DNA from: Bordetella sp. BOR01
GTDB taxonomy: Bacteria > Pseudomonadota > Gammaproteobacteria > Burkholderiales > Burkholderiaceae_B
Assembly (NCBI RefSeq): GCF_019218885.1
Contig: NZ_JAHUWT010000001.1
Span: 1,426,001 to 1,490,000 of the forward strand
Length of the DNA: 64,000 nt
Direction: 5' to 3'
The notes under the pieces are model-generated. The model did not search any database. It saw only the letters and a list, made by a program, of their open reading frames with translations, and had not been told where the DNA came from. A program made the translations under genes and the position numbers. Shown piece by piece: positions 1 through 9,112 of the stretch. Position 1 is the stretch's first letter. Each line of letters starts with the position of its first letter.

Positions 1-450
1 CACGCCATTTTGCGCTATCTGGCGGCGCGCCATGGACGCCCGGCGTTCTGGCACGACGACCCTGCGAGCCGTTCGGTGGCCGAGCGCTGGATGGACTGGG
101 CGCAGACCAGCCTGCAACCCGACTTCCTGAACGGCGTGTTCTGGGGCTATTACCGCACGCCGGAGCCGCAGCGCGACCTGGCCGCCATCGCGGGCAGCGT
201 GGCGCGTTGCGCCGCGCATTTCCAGGTGCTGGATGCGCAACTGGCACGGCAGCCTTTCCTGGCCGGCGACACGCTGACGCTGGCCGACATCGCGGCGGGC
301 ACCAGCCTGTACCGCTACTTCGGGCTGGACATCCCGCGCCCGCCGCTGCCGCATGTGCAAGCCTGGTATGCGCGCTTGCAGGCCAGGCCCGCATACCGCC
401 GGCATGTCATGATTCCGTTTGAAGAACTGCGCGGCCGGCTGGAATACTGA
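1..450 (+). CDS. Glutathione S-transferase, C-terminal part (5' end cut by window)
   Basis: The reading frame is open from base 1 (reading H-A-I-L-R-Y-L), so the true start lies upstream. The visible 149 residues begin with the end of the thioredoxin-like domain, where the S-H-A-I-L-R-Y-L type sequence normally closes the glutathione-binding half. They continue through the all-helical GST C-terminal domain, including the N-capping stretch LAGDTLTLADIAAGTSLYRY. Soluble GSTs of this kind conjugate or isomerise electrophiles with glutathione in the cytoplasm; the substrate cannot be told. The downstream GFA-type gene follows after 29 bases and may be co-transcribed, which would pair two glutathione- or thiol-related proteins. 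The family call is firm; the subclass is unknown because the N-terminus is missing. Confidence 0.88.
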   Translation, partial: HAILRYLAARHGRPAFWHDDPASRSVAERWMDWAQTSLQPDFLNGVFWGYYRTPEPQRDLAAIAGSVARCAAHFQVLDAQLARQPFLAGDTLTLADIAAGTSLYRYFGLDIPRPPLPHVQAWYARLQARPAYRRHVMIPFEELRGRLEY

Positions 451-479
451 GCCGTTTCTTTATCCCCCAGGAGACCATC

Positions 480-830
480 ATGTCGTTTCAAGGTAGCTGT
501 CATTGTGGCGCCGTCCGGTTTACCGTTGATGCCGCCCCGCCGACCTCGGCCATCAGTTGCAACTGTTCGCATTGCCGCCGCAAAGGGTTCCTGCTGAGTT
601 TTGTCCCGGCCGATATCTTCACGCTGGATGCCGGCGCCGACGACCTGCAGTCATACCGGTTCAACACCCACAAGATCGATCATCGTTTCTGCCGCCATTG
701 CGGCTCGCAGCCGGTGGCCTACGGCGCCAATCCGGACGGATCGCAGGTGCGGGCCGTGAACCTGCGCTGCGTGCCGGACATCGACCTGGACGGGTTGACG
801 CTGCAGAAGTTCGATGGCGCGTCCCACTAG
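480..830 (+). CDS. GFA (CENP-V/Mss4-like) zinc-binding family protein
   Basis: This 116-residue protein is a small Mss4-fold domain. Its cysteine sets are those of the GFA family: CHCGAVRF near residue 8, CNCSHC near 28-33 and FCRHCG near 71-76. The family is named after glutathione-dependent formaldehyde-activating enzyme, in which these cysteines hold two zinc ions. Most members have no proven reaction, so formaldehyde chemistry is only a possibility here. The start is the ATG after CAGGAGACCATC, which contains a good ribosome site (AGGAG). It lies just downstream of a GST gene on the same strand. Length and motifs are normal for the family and nothing is truncated. Confidence 0.87.
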   Translation: MSFQGSCHCGAVRFTVDAAPPTSAISCNCSHCRRKGFLLSFVPADIFTLDAGADDLQSYRFNTHKIDHRFCRHCGSQPVAYGANPDGSQVRAVNLRCVPDIDLDGLTLQKFDGASH

Positions 831-923
831 CCAGGCTGGGCACGCGATGCTTCGTTGCGGGCCGCAGCATCGGCGGTCCGCCGGCAGGCAGACTTCGGGC
901 TCTGAAACAGCCAGGACAAGCTG

Positions 924-2207
924 ATGCGAAGATACTCGCAAGCGGTGCCGCATACCGCCGCCCCGCAAGGGTTTTTTGGGTGGCGGGTGGTAGGGGCGGC
1001 GTTCGTCATCGCGCTGTTCGCGTGGGGTATCGGTTTCTATGGGCCGCCCATTTTCCTGGGCGTGCTGCATGCCACGCGCGGCTGGCCGGTGTCGCTGCTG
1101 TCGGCGGCGATCACCGTGCATTTTCTTTGCGGCGCCGCGGTGGTGGCCTGCCTGGGTACGCTGCATCGCCACTACGGCGTGGCCGGCGTGACCGGGGCAG
1201 GTGCCTTGCTGACCGTCGTGGGACTGCTGGGCTGGGGCTATGCGCGCGAACCCTGGCAACTGTTCCTGGCCATGCCGTTCGGCGGCGCGGGCTGGGCCAT
1301 GACCAGCGGCGCGGCGCTCAATGCCATGGTGTCGCCGTGGTTCGAGCGCCGCCGGCCCGTGGCATTGGGCATGGCGTTCAACGGAGCCAGCCTGGGCGGG
1401 GTCGTGTTCTCGCCCTTGTGGGTGGCCCTGATTGCCGTCGCTGGTTTCGATGGCGCCGTGCTGGCGGTTGCGCTGGCCATGGTGGCCACCATCGGCAGCC
1501 TGGCCTGGCTTTATCTACGGCAGACGCCGGCTGCACTGGGCGTGGCGCCCGATGGCGACACCGCGCCGGTTGCGCTTGCCGGCGACCCGGCGCCGCCCGT
1601 TCATGCGGTGGCCCTGGACGCGCCGCGCCGCGACCGGCGCTTTTACACCTTGGCATTGGGCGCCTCGCTGGGCTTGTTCGCCCAGGTGGGGCTGGTAGCG
1701 CATTTGTTCTCGATGCTGGTGCCGGTGCTGGGCAGTGGCGCGGCGGGCGCGGCCATGGGGCTGGCTACCGCCTGCGCCATCGGCGGCCGGATCCTGCTGG
1801 GCCGGCTGATGTCGCCGCTGATGGACCGGCGCAAGGCGGCGGCCGTCAACCTGGGCTTGCAGGCGCTGGGTTCGGTGGTGCTGCTGGGGGCCGGCTCGTC
1901 GGGCGCCGGGATGGTGCTGGGGTGCTGCCTGTTTGGCATGGGCCTGGGCAATGTGACCTCGTTGCCGCCGTTGATCGCGCAGGCGGACTTCCGGCCGGCC
2001 GATGTGGCCCGCGTCGTGGCGTGGGTAACCGCGGTGGGCCAGGCCGGCTATGCATTCGCGCCGGCGGCCTTCGGCCTGTTGCGCGAATGGGGGGCCGCGT
2101 CCGGGCAGGGCGGGCTGCTGTTGTTCTTGGGGGCCGGGCTGATCCAACTGGCCGCGGCCGCGGTCATGCTGGCCGGGCGCGCCCGCCGTGCGGACGCGGT
2201 AGGATAG
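924..2207 (+). CDS. Major facilitator superfamily transporter
   Basis: A 427-residue hydrophobic protein with about 12 membrane segments, beginning at the GFFGWRVVGAAFVIALFAWG segment. A hydrophilic loop around residues 195-235 separates the two six-helix halves. The N-terminal FGWRVV motif and overall size fit the oxalate/formate-antiporter-like and monocarboxylate MFS branches, which move small organic anions across the inner membrane. No substrate can be assigned. The next gene (flavin-reductase-like) starts 31 bases downstream on the same strand and could be co-transcribed. The ATG used directly precedes MRRYSQ; an upstream extension reads into low-complexity sequence. Confidence 0.85.
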   Translation: MRRYSQAVPHTAAPQGFFGWRVVGAAFVIALFAWGIGFYGPPIFLGVLHATRGWPVSLLSAAITVHFLCGAAVVACLGTLHRHYGVAGVTGAGALLTVVGLLGWGYAREPWQLFLAMPFGGAGWAMTSGAALNAMVSPWFERRRPVALGMAFNGASLGGVVFSPLWVALIAVAGFDGAVLAVALAMVATIGSLAWLYLRQTPAALGVAPDGDTAPVALAGDPAPPVHAVALDAPRRDRRFYTLALGASLGLFAQVGLVAHLFSMLVPVLGSGAAGAAMGLATACAIGGRILLGRLMSPLMDRRKAAAVNLGLQALGSVVLLGAGSSGAGMVLGCCLFGMGLGNVTSLPPLIAQADFRPADVARVVAWVTAVGQAGYAFAPAAFGLLREWGAASGQGGLLLFLGAGLIQLAAAAVMLAGRARRADAVG

Positions 2208-2238
2208 GTGCCTGCGCCTTCCCTGATCGAAGCCTTGC

Positions 2239-2814
2239 ATGTCAATCACACCGTTGCGCCAGCCTGTCGAACTCGCCAAATGCTATCGCCTGCTCAATCA
2301 TGGGCCCACGGTGCTGGTGGGCAGCGCCCATGCGGGGCGTCGTAACGTGATGGCGGCCGCCTGGTCGATGCCGCTGGATTTCTCGCCGCCCAAAGTGGCG
2401 GTGGTCATCGATCGCCACACGCTGACCCGCGAACTGGTGGAAGGCTCGGGCGAGTTCTCGTTGAATGTGCCGTCGCGCGCCGTGGCGGCGGCGACCTTGT
2501 CGGTAGGGTCCGTATCGGGCCGCGAGCGCGACAAGTCGCAGACCCCCGGACTGGCCATGCTGCCGGCCGAACGCATCGGCGCGCCGCTGATCGATGGCTG
2601 CCTGGCCTGGCTGGAGTGCCGCGTCATCGCCGAACCGCATATCCAGGACACCTATGACTTGTTCCTGGGCGAGGTCGTGGCGGCGTGGGCCGACCCGCGC
2701 GTGTTTTGCGATGGGCACTGGGTGTTTCCCGACAGCGGCCCGCGCAGCATCCACTACATCGCCGGCGGCAATTTCTTCGAAACCGGGTCGGCATTCGACG
2801 TGACACCGGAATAG
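2239..2814 (+). CDS. Flavin reductase-like (FMN-binding split-barrel) family protein
   Basis: The 191-residue product matches the flavin reductase-like / DIM6-NTAB split-barrel family. It opens with the family's substrate loop (GPTVLVGSAHAGRRNVMAAAWSMPLDFSPPKVAVVID), followed by the TRELVEGSGEFSLNVPS segment that cradles the FMN phosphate. Members either reduce free FMN with NAD(P)H for a partner monooxygenase or are flavoproteins of unknown role. No monooxygenase lies nearby, so its partner is unclear. The start ATG gives the family N-terminus (PVELAKCYRLL). It follows the MFS gene closely on the same strand. Confidence 0.85.
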   Translation: MSITPLRQPVELAKCYRLLNHGPTVLVGSAHAGRRNVMAAAWSMPLDFSPPKVAVVIDRHTLTRELVEGSGEFSLNVPSRAVAAATLSVGSVSGRERDKSQTPGLAMLPAERIGAPLIDGCLAWLECRVIAEPHIQDTYDLFLGEVVAAWADPRVFCDGHWVFPDSGPRSIHYIAGGNFFETGSAFDVTPE

Positions 2815-2860
2815 ACAAACCGGCCGCACCGGGTTCCACGCCGGGCGCCGCCGGCTTATC

Positions 2861-3397
2861 ATGGTCGGCCCATTTGCCTGCATGCCTGTCCCGATGATAG
2901 ACGCCGCCACCTTGCATGCCCTGCGCGAATTCCCCGATCAGTTTGAAGCCTTCTATGCCGCCGTGCCGGATGGCTTTGCCACCTGGAGCCCGGCATCCTG
3001 GGAAGGCATTCCCAGCGAGCCGTTTTGCCCCATCGGCCAGCTATGCCATGTGCGGGATATTGAAATCGACGGCTATCACGTGCGGCTGGCACGCGCCCTG
3101 CGGGAAACGCATCCGCTGCTGGCGTCGATAGACGGCGACGCGCTGGCCATCGAGCGCGGCTACGCTGATGCCGATGCGCACCAGGTGCTGGCCACGTTTC
3201 GCCAGGCGCGTGCCCATACCCTGGAACGCATAGCGGGGCTGGACGACAGGCAATTGGCCCGCACCGCCGAATTCGAGGGCTATGGCACGCTGACGGTGCG
3301 CAGCCTGGTCCACTACTTGTGCAGCCACGACCAACAGCACCTGGCCGGCCTGCAATGGTTGCTGGGCAAGATGCACGCGTGCCGGCAAGCCGCATAG
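2861..3397 (+). CDS. DinB-like (YfiT/DinB superfamily) protein
   Basis: A 178-residue, largely helical protein with the DinB four-helix-bundle pattern. A metal-site histidine lies in the first helix pair (IGQLCHVRDIEIDGYHVRLARAL), and a C-terminal HYLCSHDQQHLAGLQWLL supplies the other two histidines. DinB-fold proteins are metal-binding and often act as thiol-dependent S-transferases; the exact reaction is unknown. The start is uncertain: in-frame ATGs at 2861, 2882 and 2894 all lack a strong ribosome site, and the last gives the family-like MIDAATLHAL. It converges on the MFS gene at 3423-4700 with only 25 bases between. Confidence 0.78.
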   Translation: MVGPFACMPVPMIDAATLHALREFPDQFEAFYAAVPDGFATWSPASWEGIPSEPFCPIGQLCHVRDIEIDGYHVRLARALRETHPLLASIDGDALAIERGYADADAHQVLATFRQARAHTLERIAGLDDRQLARTAEFEGYGTLTVRSLVHYLCSHDQQHLAGLQWLLGKMHACRQAA

Positions 3398-3422
3398 GCG
3401 GCGTCGCGCCGTCGTGTTGCCG

Positions 3423-4700
3423 TCAGGATACGGCAGGCGCCGCCGCAGGGGCGCCGGGCTGCTGTTGCAAGCGCAGCACGGGCGAACTGAACAGCACGCC
3501 GAACTGCACGGCGAATCCCGCGGCCATGGCCCACAAGCAGGCCGGCGTGCCATAACGTGCGGCCAGCAGTGCCCCCAGCGCCGCGCCCACCGGACGCGCC
3601 CCGAAAGTTGCCGTCACGATAATGGCCGATACCCGCCCCAGCATGGCGTTGGGCGTGACCGCCTGGCGCAGTGTCGTGGTTGCGATCGTCCAAAGTATGG
3701 GGCCGGCGCCGAACAGGAAAAACGCCGCGCCCGCCAGCAAGCCGGATGGTTGCGCCAGCGTGGCCAGCATCAGCAGCGCGGCCGCCAGGGCGGCCAGCGG
3801 GCCGGCGCCGATCAGGGCGCCGAATGGCAGCCGGCGCGCCAGGCGGGGCGCGGCCAGTGCTCCGGCCACCATGCCGGCTCCGTAGATACCCAGCGTCAAT
3901 CCGACCTGTGCCGCGTCCAGGCGCAGCGCGTCGATAGCGTAGGCCACGTACACGGCCTGCAGGATGAACCAGGCCGTGTTGAAGAAGACGGCCGTTACCA
4001 ATACGGGCCGCAACAAGGCGTGGCTGGCGACGAAGCGCGCGCCTTCGGCCAGGTCGCGCAGCGGATGCAAGGCGCGGCGCGGGGGCGCCGGGCTGGCGGG
4101 CAGGCCGGCCAGGCATGCCACCGCCAGCAGTGACAGTGCAACGGCCAGTACATAGGCTGTCGATGCGCCCATCGCGCCCACCAGCGCGCCGCCCACGGCC
4201 GGGCCAGCCGCAAAGGCGGTGCTGCGGGCCAGTTCCAGCCAGCGATTGGCCGCCGCCAACTGAGTGCCTGGCACCAGCGTAGGGACCAGGGCCGGGGCCG
4301 CCACGTTGTATGCCACGGTGCCGATGGCCCCCGCGAAGCCCAGGGCCGCCAGCCATGGCAGGCTGAGTCCGTGCGCCCATAGCAACAGCAGCAGCCCCAG
4401 CAACGAGGCCGTGCGCAAAGCCTCGGCCGCGGCCATCAGGCCGCGCCGCGAGACCCGGTCGGCCAGCACCCCGGCCGGCAACGACAGCAGCAGGAAGGGC
4501 AGTGTCTGCGCCGTCTGCAAGTAGCCGGTTTGCGCGGCGCCGGCGCCCAGGGCCAGCACGGCCACCAGGGGCGCCGCCGCCAGGGCCAGTTGTTCGGAAA
4601 ACTGTGCACACAGGCTGGACCAGGCCAGGCGGTGGAAAGCCGGCGGCAGCGGCGGAGCGGACGGGGGCATGTAGGCAAGGGGCAAGGGCGACGCCGCCAT
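3423..4700 (-). CDS. MFS transporter, EntS/MFS_3-type exporter
   Basis: A 425-residue inner-membrane carrier with about 12 predicted helices. The PAGVLADRVSRRGLM loop is the MFS motif A variant (GxLADRxxRR) between helices 2 and 3 that is typical of the MFS_3 / enterobactin-exporter-like family. The N-terminus is proline-rich, and an alternative start at 4670 (MPPSAPP) is equally possible because neither ATG has a clear ribosome site. The gene is divergent from garD, with about 130 bases of shared upstream DNA, which raises the possibility of co-regulation with sugar-acid catabolism. That is inference only. Confidence 0.83.
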   Translation of the reverse strand: MAASPLPLAYMPPSAPPLPPAFHRLAWSSLCAQFSEQLALAAAPLVAVLALGAGAAQTGYLQTAQTLPFLLLSLPAGVLADRVSRRGLMAAAEALRTASLLGLLLLLWAHGLSLPWLAALGFAGAIGTVAYNVAAPALVPTLVPGTQLAAANRWLELARSTAFAAGPAVGGALVGAMGASTAYVLAVALSLLAVACLAGLPASPAPPRRALHPLRDLAEGARFVASHALLRPVLVTAVFFNTAWFILQAVYVAYAIDALRLDAAQVGLTLGIYGAGMVAGALAAPRLARRLPFGALIGAGPLAALAAALLMLATLAQPSGLLAGAAFFLFGAGPILWTIATTTLRQAVTPNAMLGRVSAIIVTATFGARPVGAALGALLAARYGTPACLWAMAAGFAVQFGVLFSSPVLRLQQQPGAPAAAPAVS

Positions 4701-4831
4701 GCTAGAGGCGGGCCCGTCGAAGTGCCTCCCGTTCGTTGCGGTGTAATTCCACGGCGCAGCCTGCCCGGCCGGAACTGCGATAATGGCGCATCGGCGGCGC
4801 GGTGCCGCCTTGTGCTTTCCAGGACCCCCGC

Positions 4832-6394
4832 ATGACAGTCGCCACTCGCCCGCTGTACATCAAAGTCCACGATGCCGACAACGTCGCCATCATCGTCAAC
4901 GACGGCGGCCTGCCCGCCGGCGCCGAACTGCCCGATGGCCTGATACTGCGCGAAGCCATTCCCCAGGGCCACAAAGTGTCGCTGCGCGACCTGGCCGAAG
5001 GCGACGCGGTGGTGCGCTACAACGTCACGGTGGGCTACGCCGCGCAGGCCTTGCCGTGCGGCAGCTGGGTCAACGAAAGGGTCACCACGATGCCCACGGC
5101 CCGTTCGCTCGACGACCTGCCCATGGCCACGCGCGCCGCGCCGGCCATGCCGCCGCTGGAAGGCCATACGTTCATGGGCTACCGCAACGCCGACGGCACG
5201 GTCGGCACGCGCAACATCCTGGCCATTACCACCACCGTTCAATGTGTGCAGGGCGTGGTCGAGCATGCGGTGGACCGCATCAAGGCCGAATTGCTGCCGC
5301 GCTACCCCAATGTGGATGACGTGGTGGGCCTGGAACACACGTACGGCTGCGGGGTCGCGATCGACGCCCCGGGCGCGGCGGTGCCTATCCGCACCCTGCG
5401 CAACATCAGCCGCAATCCCAATTTCGGCGGCACGGCCATGATGGTCAGCCTGGGCTGTGAAAAATTGCAGCCCGAGCGCCTGATGCCGGCCGGCAGCATT
5501 CCCATCGCCGCGGGCGCGGGCATGGGCGACGCGGTGGACACCGTCTGCCTGCAAGATGAGGAAAACGTCGGCTTCGATTCGATGATCCGTTCCATCATGC
5601 AAACCGCCGAAAAACACCTGGCCATCCTGGATCGCCGCCGGCGCGAACCCTGTCCGGTGTCGGACCTGGTGGTGGGCGTGCAGTGCGGCGGCAGCGATGC
5701 GTTTTCTGGGCTGACGGCCAATCCGGCAGTGGGCTATGCCGCCGACCTGGTCGTGCGTGCCGGCGGCACGGTGATGTTCTCGGAAAACACCGAAGTGCGC
5801 GATGGCATCGACCAGCTTACCGCGCGGGCCGCCACCCCCGCCGTGGCCGAGGCCCTGGTGCGCGAAATGGACTGGTACGACCGCTACCTGAGCCTGGGCA
5901 TGGCCGACCGCAGCGCCAATACTTCGCCGGGCAACAAGAAGGGCGGCCTGTCGAATATCGTCGAGAAAGCCATGGGGTCGATCGTGAAGTCGGGCTCGGC
6001 CCCGATTTCCGGCGTGCTGTCGCCGGGCGAGAGGCTGGCCGGCAAGGGCCTGGTGTTCTGTGCCACCCCGGCCAGCGATTTCATCTGCGGCACCCTGCAG
6101 CTGGCGGCGGGCATGAACCTGCACATCTTCACCACCGGCCGCGGCACGCCCTATGGCCTGGCGCAAGTGCCGGTGATCAAGGTGGCCACGCGCAGCGACC
6201 TGGCGCGCCGCTGGCACGACCTGATGGACATCGACGCAGGCCGCATTGCCACCGGCGCCGCTTCCATCGAAGACGTGGGCTGGGAACTGTTCCGCCTGAT
6301 GCTGGACGTGGCCAGCGGCAAGCAGCAGACCTGCGCCGAAAAACTGAAACTGCACAATGCCCTGGCCTTGTTCAACCCGGGGCCGGTGACTTGA
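4832..6394 (+). CDS. garD: Galactarate dehydratase
   Basis: The 520-residue protein follows E. coli GarD from end to end. The N-terminal SAF-like domain contains [19 protein letters not shown] (from residue 9) and IPQGHKVSL. The catalytic UxaA/GarD domain has [23 protein letters not shown] with a conserved cysteine near residue 173, [21 protein letters not shown] and GNKKGGLSN. GarD dehydrates galactarate (meso-galactaric acid) to 5-keto-4-deoxyglucarate in the cytoplasm using iron. The start at 4832 was preferred over an upstream ATG because [14 protein letters not shown] is the family N-terminus. No aldolase (GarL) or reductase (GarR) is beside it, so the rest of the pathway must lie elsewhere. 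Confidence 0.95.
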   Translation: MTVATRPLYIKVHDADNVAIIVNDGGLPAGAELPDGLILREAIPQGHKVSLRDLAEGDAVVRYNVTVGYAAQALPCGSWVNERVTTMPTARSLDDLPMATRAAPAMPPLEGHTFMGYRNADGTVGTRNILAITTTVQCVQGVVEHAVDRIKAELLPRYPNVDDVVGLEHTYGCGVAIDAPGAAVPIRTLRNISRNPNFGGTAMMVSLGCEKLQPERLMPAGSIPIAAGAGMGDAVDTVCLQDEENVGFDSMIRSIMQTAEKHLAILDRRRREPCPVSDLVVGVQCGGSDAFSGLTANPAVGYAADLVVRAGGTVMFSENTEVRDGIDQLTARAATPAVAEALVREMDWYDRYLSLGMADRSANTSPGNKKGGLSNIVEKAMGSIVKSGSAPISGVLSPGERLAGKGLVFCATPASDFICGTLQLAAGMNLHIFTTGRGTPYGLAQVPVIKVATRSDLARRWHDLMDIDAGRIATGAASIEDVGWELFRLMLDVASGKQQTCAEKLKLHNALALFNPGPVT

Positions 6395-6408
6395 GCGCCG
6401 CCTTGCCC

Positions 6409-7083
6409 ATGAACGCGGCATGCCCGCCCGAGGCCCGCCCGGCGATGCCTGCGGCCCGATTCCCCGAGCGCCTGACACTGGCGGGCCAGGCGGCCGTGCT
6501 GGAGCCTCTGTGCGTCGCGCATACCGATGCGCTGTGGCAGGCTGCCCAGGGGGCCGACGCGTCGTGGCGCAATTTGCGTTATGGCCCGTTCGCCGACGCT
6601 GCGGCCATGCGGGCGCACGTATGCGAGCTGGCCGACCGTGCGCACCAACCCTTCTGGGCGGTGTGCCCGCGTCCGGGTAGCGCGCCGCTGGGCTGGGCGT
6701 CGCTGTGCGACATCTACCCCGAAGATGCGGCCATCGAGATCGGCAGCATCTGGTTCAGCCCTGCGCTGCAGCGCAGCCGGGCCGCGACCGAGGCGGTGTT
6801 CTTGCTGCTGCGCTATGCCTTTGACGACTTGGGATACCGGCGCATGGTCTGGCGCTGCCTGGCCGACAACGGGCCTTCGGCAGCCGCGGCGCTGCGCTAC
6901 GGCTTCAAGCCCGAAGGGGTATGGCGTTCGGCCGTGAACGTCAAGGGGCGGCGTGGCGACGTGGCCTGGCATTCGATGCTGGCCGACGAATGGCCGGCGC
7001 GGCGCACGGCGCTGCAGGCCTGGCTGGCGCCTGGCAATTTCGATGCGGCCGGCCGGCCGCGCGGCCCGCTGGTACGGGGCTGA
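6409..7083 (+). CDS. GNAT N-acetyltransferase (RimJ/RimL type)
   Basis: This 224-residue protein has the RimJ/RimL-like GNAT layout. It has an N-terminal LEPLCVAHTDALWQAAQGAD segment, a central beta sheet (PFWAVCPRPG, GWASLCDIYPEDAAIEIGSIWFS), and an acetyl-CoA region where R-S-R-A-A-T-E-A-V-F replaces the stricter Q/RxxGxG/A loop. It ends in YKG/VKG-type C-terminal sequence. The ATG at 6409 lies 15 bases after garD; a second ATG at 6445 is also possible. A clear paralogue occurs at 38378-39091, sharing the C-terminal pattern W-L-A-P-x-N-F-D-A. The acetylated substrate is unknown. Confidence 0.85.
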   Translation: MNAACPPEARPAMPAARFPERLTLAGQAAVLEPLCVAHTDALWQAAQGADASWRNLRYGPFADAAAMRAHVCELADRAHQPFWAVCPRPGSAPLGWASLCDIYPEDAAIEIGSIWFSPALQRSRAATEAVFLLLRYAFDDLGYRRMVWRCLADNGPSAAAALRYGFKPEGVWRSAVNVKGRRGDVAWHSMLADEWPARRTALQAWLAPGNFDAAGRPRGPLVRG

Positions 7084-7106
7084 CACTGTTTTAGGCGTGA
7101 ACTTCC

Positions 7107-7325
7107 ATGATTGCACCCACTGATACCGAACGACGCCTGGCCGACCTGGAGATCAAGCTGGGCCTGGCCGACGATATGCTCGACCAACTGAACCAGGCGC
7201 TGTTTCGCCAGCAGCAGCAGATCGACCGCCTGCTGCGCGAACTGGCCGAGCTGCGCCAGCAGATGCCAGACGGTGCGGGCGCGGGCTTTCGCAGCCTGCG
7301 CGACGAACTGCCGCCGCATTACTGA
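7107..7325 (+). CDS. slyX: SlyX family protein
   Basis: A 72-residue, highly charged coiled-coil protein with the SlyX pattern. It starts with ERRLADLEIKLGLADDMLDQ, runs through QALFRQQQQIDRLLRELAEL and ends in the family's short C-terminal LRDELPPHY. Length matches E. coli SlyX (72 residues). The cellular role of SlyX is not established despite the historical lysis-related name. It is followed after 5 bases by an ABC exporter gene and is probably translated from the same transcript. The heptad pattern supports a dimeric or trimeric rod. Confidence 0.92.
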   Translation: MIAPTDTERRLADLEIKLGLADDMLDQLNQALFRQQQQIDRLLRELAELRQQMPDGAGAGFRSLRDELPPHY

Positions 7326-7330
7326 ACGCC

Positions 7331-9091
7331 ATGCACATCCTGTGGGCCTATCTGCGTCCGCATGGCCGGCTGGCCGTGCTGGCGCTGCTGCTGGCCGCCA
7401 CCAGCCAGGTGCTGGCGCTGGTCGACCCGATCATCTTCGGCAAGATCATCGACGAATACGCCATCAACCGCGCCGGCAAGACCGATGACGAGCTGGTGTC
7501 GGGCGTGCTGGCCCTGTTGGGCCTGGCGGTGTTGATTGCCGTGCTGTCGCGGCTGGCCAAGGCGCTGCAGGAATACGTGACGCGCCTGGTGGTGCAGAAG
7601 TTCGGCACGCAGCTGTTCAACGATGGGCTGCGGCAGGCGCTGCGCCTGAAGTTCCAGGAATTCGAAGACCTGCGCAGCGGCGAGACGCTGTCGTTATTGC
7701 AGAAGGTGCGCAGCGACAGCGAGCGTTTCATCAACGCCTTCATCAACACGGTGTTCGCGGCGCTGGTGGGCATGGGGTTCCTGGTGTGGTACGCGGTTAC
7801 GCGGCATTGGCTGCTGGTGCCGGTCTTCCTGGTCGGCGTGCTGGTGCTGGGCGGCCTGACCGGCCTGCTCAGCCGCGAGATCAAGAGCCAGCAGCGTTCG
7901 ATCGTGCGCGAGACCAACCGCAGTTCAGGCTTCATTGCCGAATCGCTGCGCAATATCGAACTGATCAAGAGCCTGGGGCTGACGTTCCCCGAGATTCGCC
8001 GCTTGCAGGCGCAGACGGTGCGCATCTTTGAACTCGAGATGCAGAAGGTCAAGCGCATTCGCCTGCTGTCGTTCTTGCAGGGCGTGACGCTCAGCCTGTT
8101 GAAGCTGGCCATCCTTTTTGCCTTGCTATGGCTGATTTTTCGCGACGTGCTCAGCACCGGCGAACTGATTGCCATGCAGTTCATCTCGGTGGCGATCTTC
8201 GCGCCGCTGCAGGAACTGGGCAACATCATCCTGGCGTATCGCGAGGCCGAAGCCTCGTTGTCGAATTTCGACCAATTGATGAAAAAGCCGATCGACCGGC
8301 GCCCCGAAACACCGCAAGACAGCGGGCCCATCGCGCACGTACGCTTTGCCGACGTGGCGTTTCGCCACAAGGGGGCGGCCGACAATGCGCTGGACGGCGT
8401 GTCGTTCTCGGCGGCGCTGGGCGACACGATTGCCTTCGTGGGGCCGTCGGGCTCGGGCAAGTCGACGCTGGTGAAGCTGTTGCTGGGCCTGTACACGCCC
8501 GCGGTCGGCGAGGTGTTCTACAACGATATCTCGACGCGGGTGCTGCGCTACAACCGTGCGCGCCGGCAGGTGGGCCTGGTGACACAGGAACCCTACTTGT
8601 TCGCCGGCACGCTGCGCGACAACATCCGGTTGGTGAAGTCCGATGCCACCGATGCCGAGATCGTGGCGGCCATGGAGCAGTCGGCCTGCGCCTACCTGCT
8701 GCAGAAGTCGCCCGAAGGCCTGGGCACGCATATCGGCGAAATGGGCCTGAAGCTGTCAGGGGGCGAAAAGCAGCGCCTGTCGATCGCCCGCGCGCTGATA
8801 CGCCAGCCGCGCCTGCTGATTTTCGACGAGGCGACCTCGGCGCTGGACTCGCTGACCGAAGAGCAGATCACTGACACGGTGCGGCGCATCTCGGCCAGCC
8901 GCAACCGGATCACCATCCTGATCGCGCACCGCTTGTCGACCATCATGCACGCCGACACGATCTTCGTGCTGGAAAAGGGCCGCATCGTGGAGCGCGGCAC
9001 GCATGCCGAACTGCTGGCCCGTACCGGCCTGTACTACGCCATGTGGCGCCAGCAGATCGGCGAGCGGCCCGGCGCTGCTGCGCATCAATAG
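7331..9091 (+). CDS. ABC transporter, fused permease and ATP-binding half-exporter
   Basis: The 586-residue protein joins a six-helix type-1 exporter membrane domain (residues about 1-315) to an ATPase domain. The Walker A motif GPSGSGKST lies at 371-379, the signature LSGGEKQR near 474, Walker B LLIFDEATSALD near 494, and the H-loop histidine in IAHRLST. It would act as a homo- or heterodimer in the inner membrane, exporting lipid, peptide or drug substrates. No second half-transporter is adjacent, which favours a homodimer. It follows slyX by 5 bases. The product is complete with all catalytic motifs intact; the substrate is unknown. Confidence 0.92.
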   Translation: MHILWAYLRPHGRLAVLALLLAATSQVLALVDPIIFGKIIDEYAINRAGKTDDELVSGVLALLGLAVLIAVLSRLAKALQEYVTRLVVQKFGTQLFNDGLRQALRLKFQEFEDLRSGETLSLLQKVRSDSERFINAFINTVFAALVGMGFLVWYAVTRHWLLVPVFLVGVLVLGGLTGLLSREIKSQQRSIVRETNRSSGFIAESLRNIELIKSLGLTFPEIRRLQAQTVRIFELEMQKVKRIRLLSFLQGVTLSLLKLAILFALLWLIFRDVLSTGELIAMQFISVAIFAPLQELGNIILAYREAEASLSNFDQLMKKPIDRRPETPQDSGPIAHVRFADVAFRHKGAADNALDGVSFSAALGDTIAFVGPSGSGKSTLVKLLLGLYTPAVGEVFYNDISTRVLRYNRARRQVGLVTQEPYLFAGTLRDNIRLVKSDATDAEIVAAMEQSACAYLLQKSPEGLGTHIGEMGLKLSGGEKQRLSIARALIRQPRLLIFDEATSALDSLTEEQITDTVRRISASRNRITILIAHRLSTIMHADTIFVLEKGRIVERGTHAELLARTGLYYAMWRQQIGERPGAAAHQ

Positions 9092-9112
9092 CGGTGCGCC
9101 GTGCGCCGTGTG

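Noticed and set aside
557-2350. 597-residue open frame overlapping the GFA and MFS genes
   Set aside because: High GC keeps a second frame open. The composition is Arg/Gly/Ala-rich with no domain, while the MFS frame is clear.
4832-6394. Altronate dehydratase (UxaA) for the garD gene
   Set aside because: The full-length layout and motifs follow GarD; UxaA has a different N-terminal region and is usually shorter at those sites.
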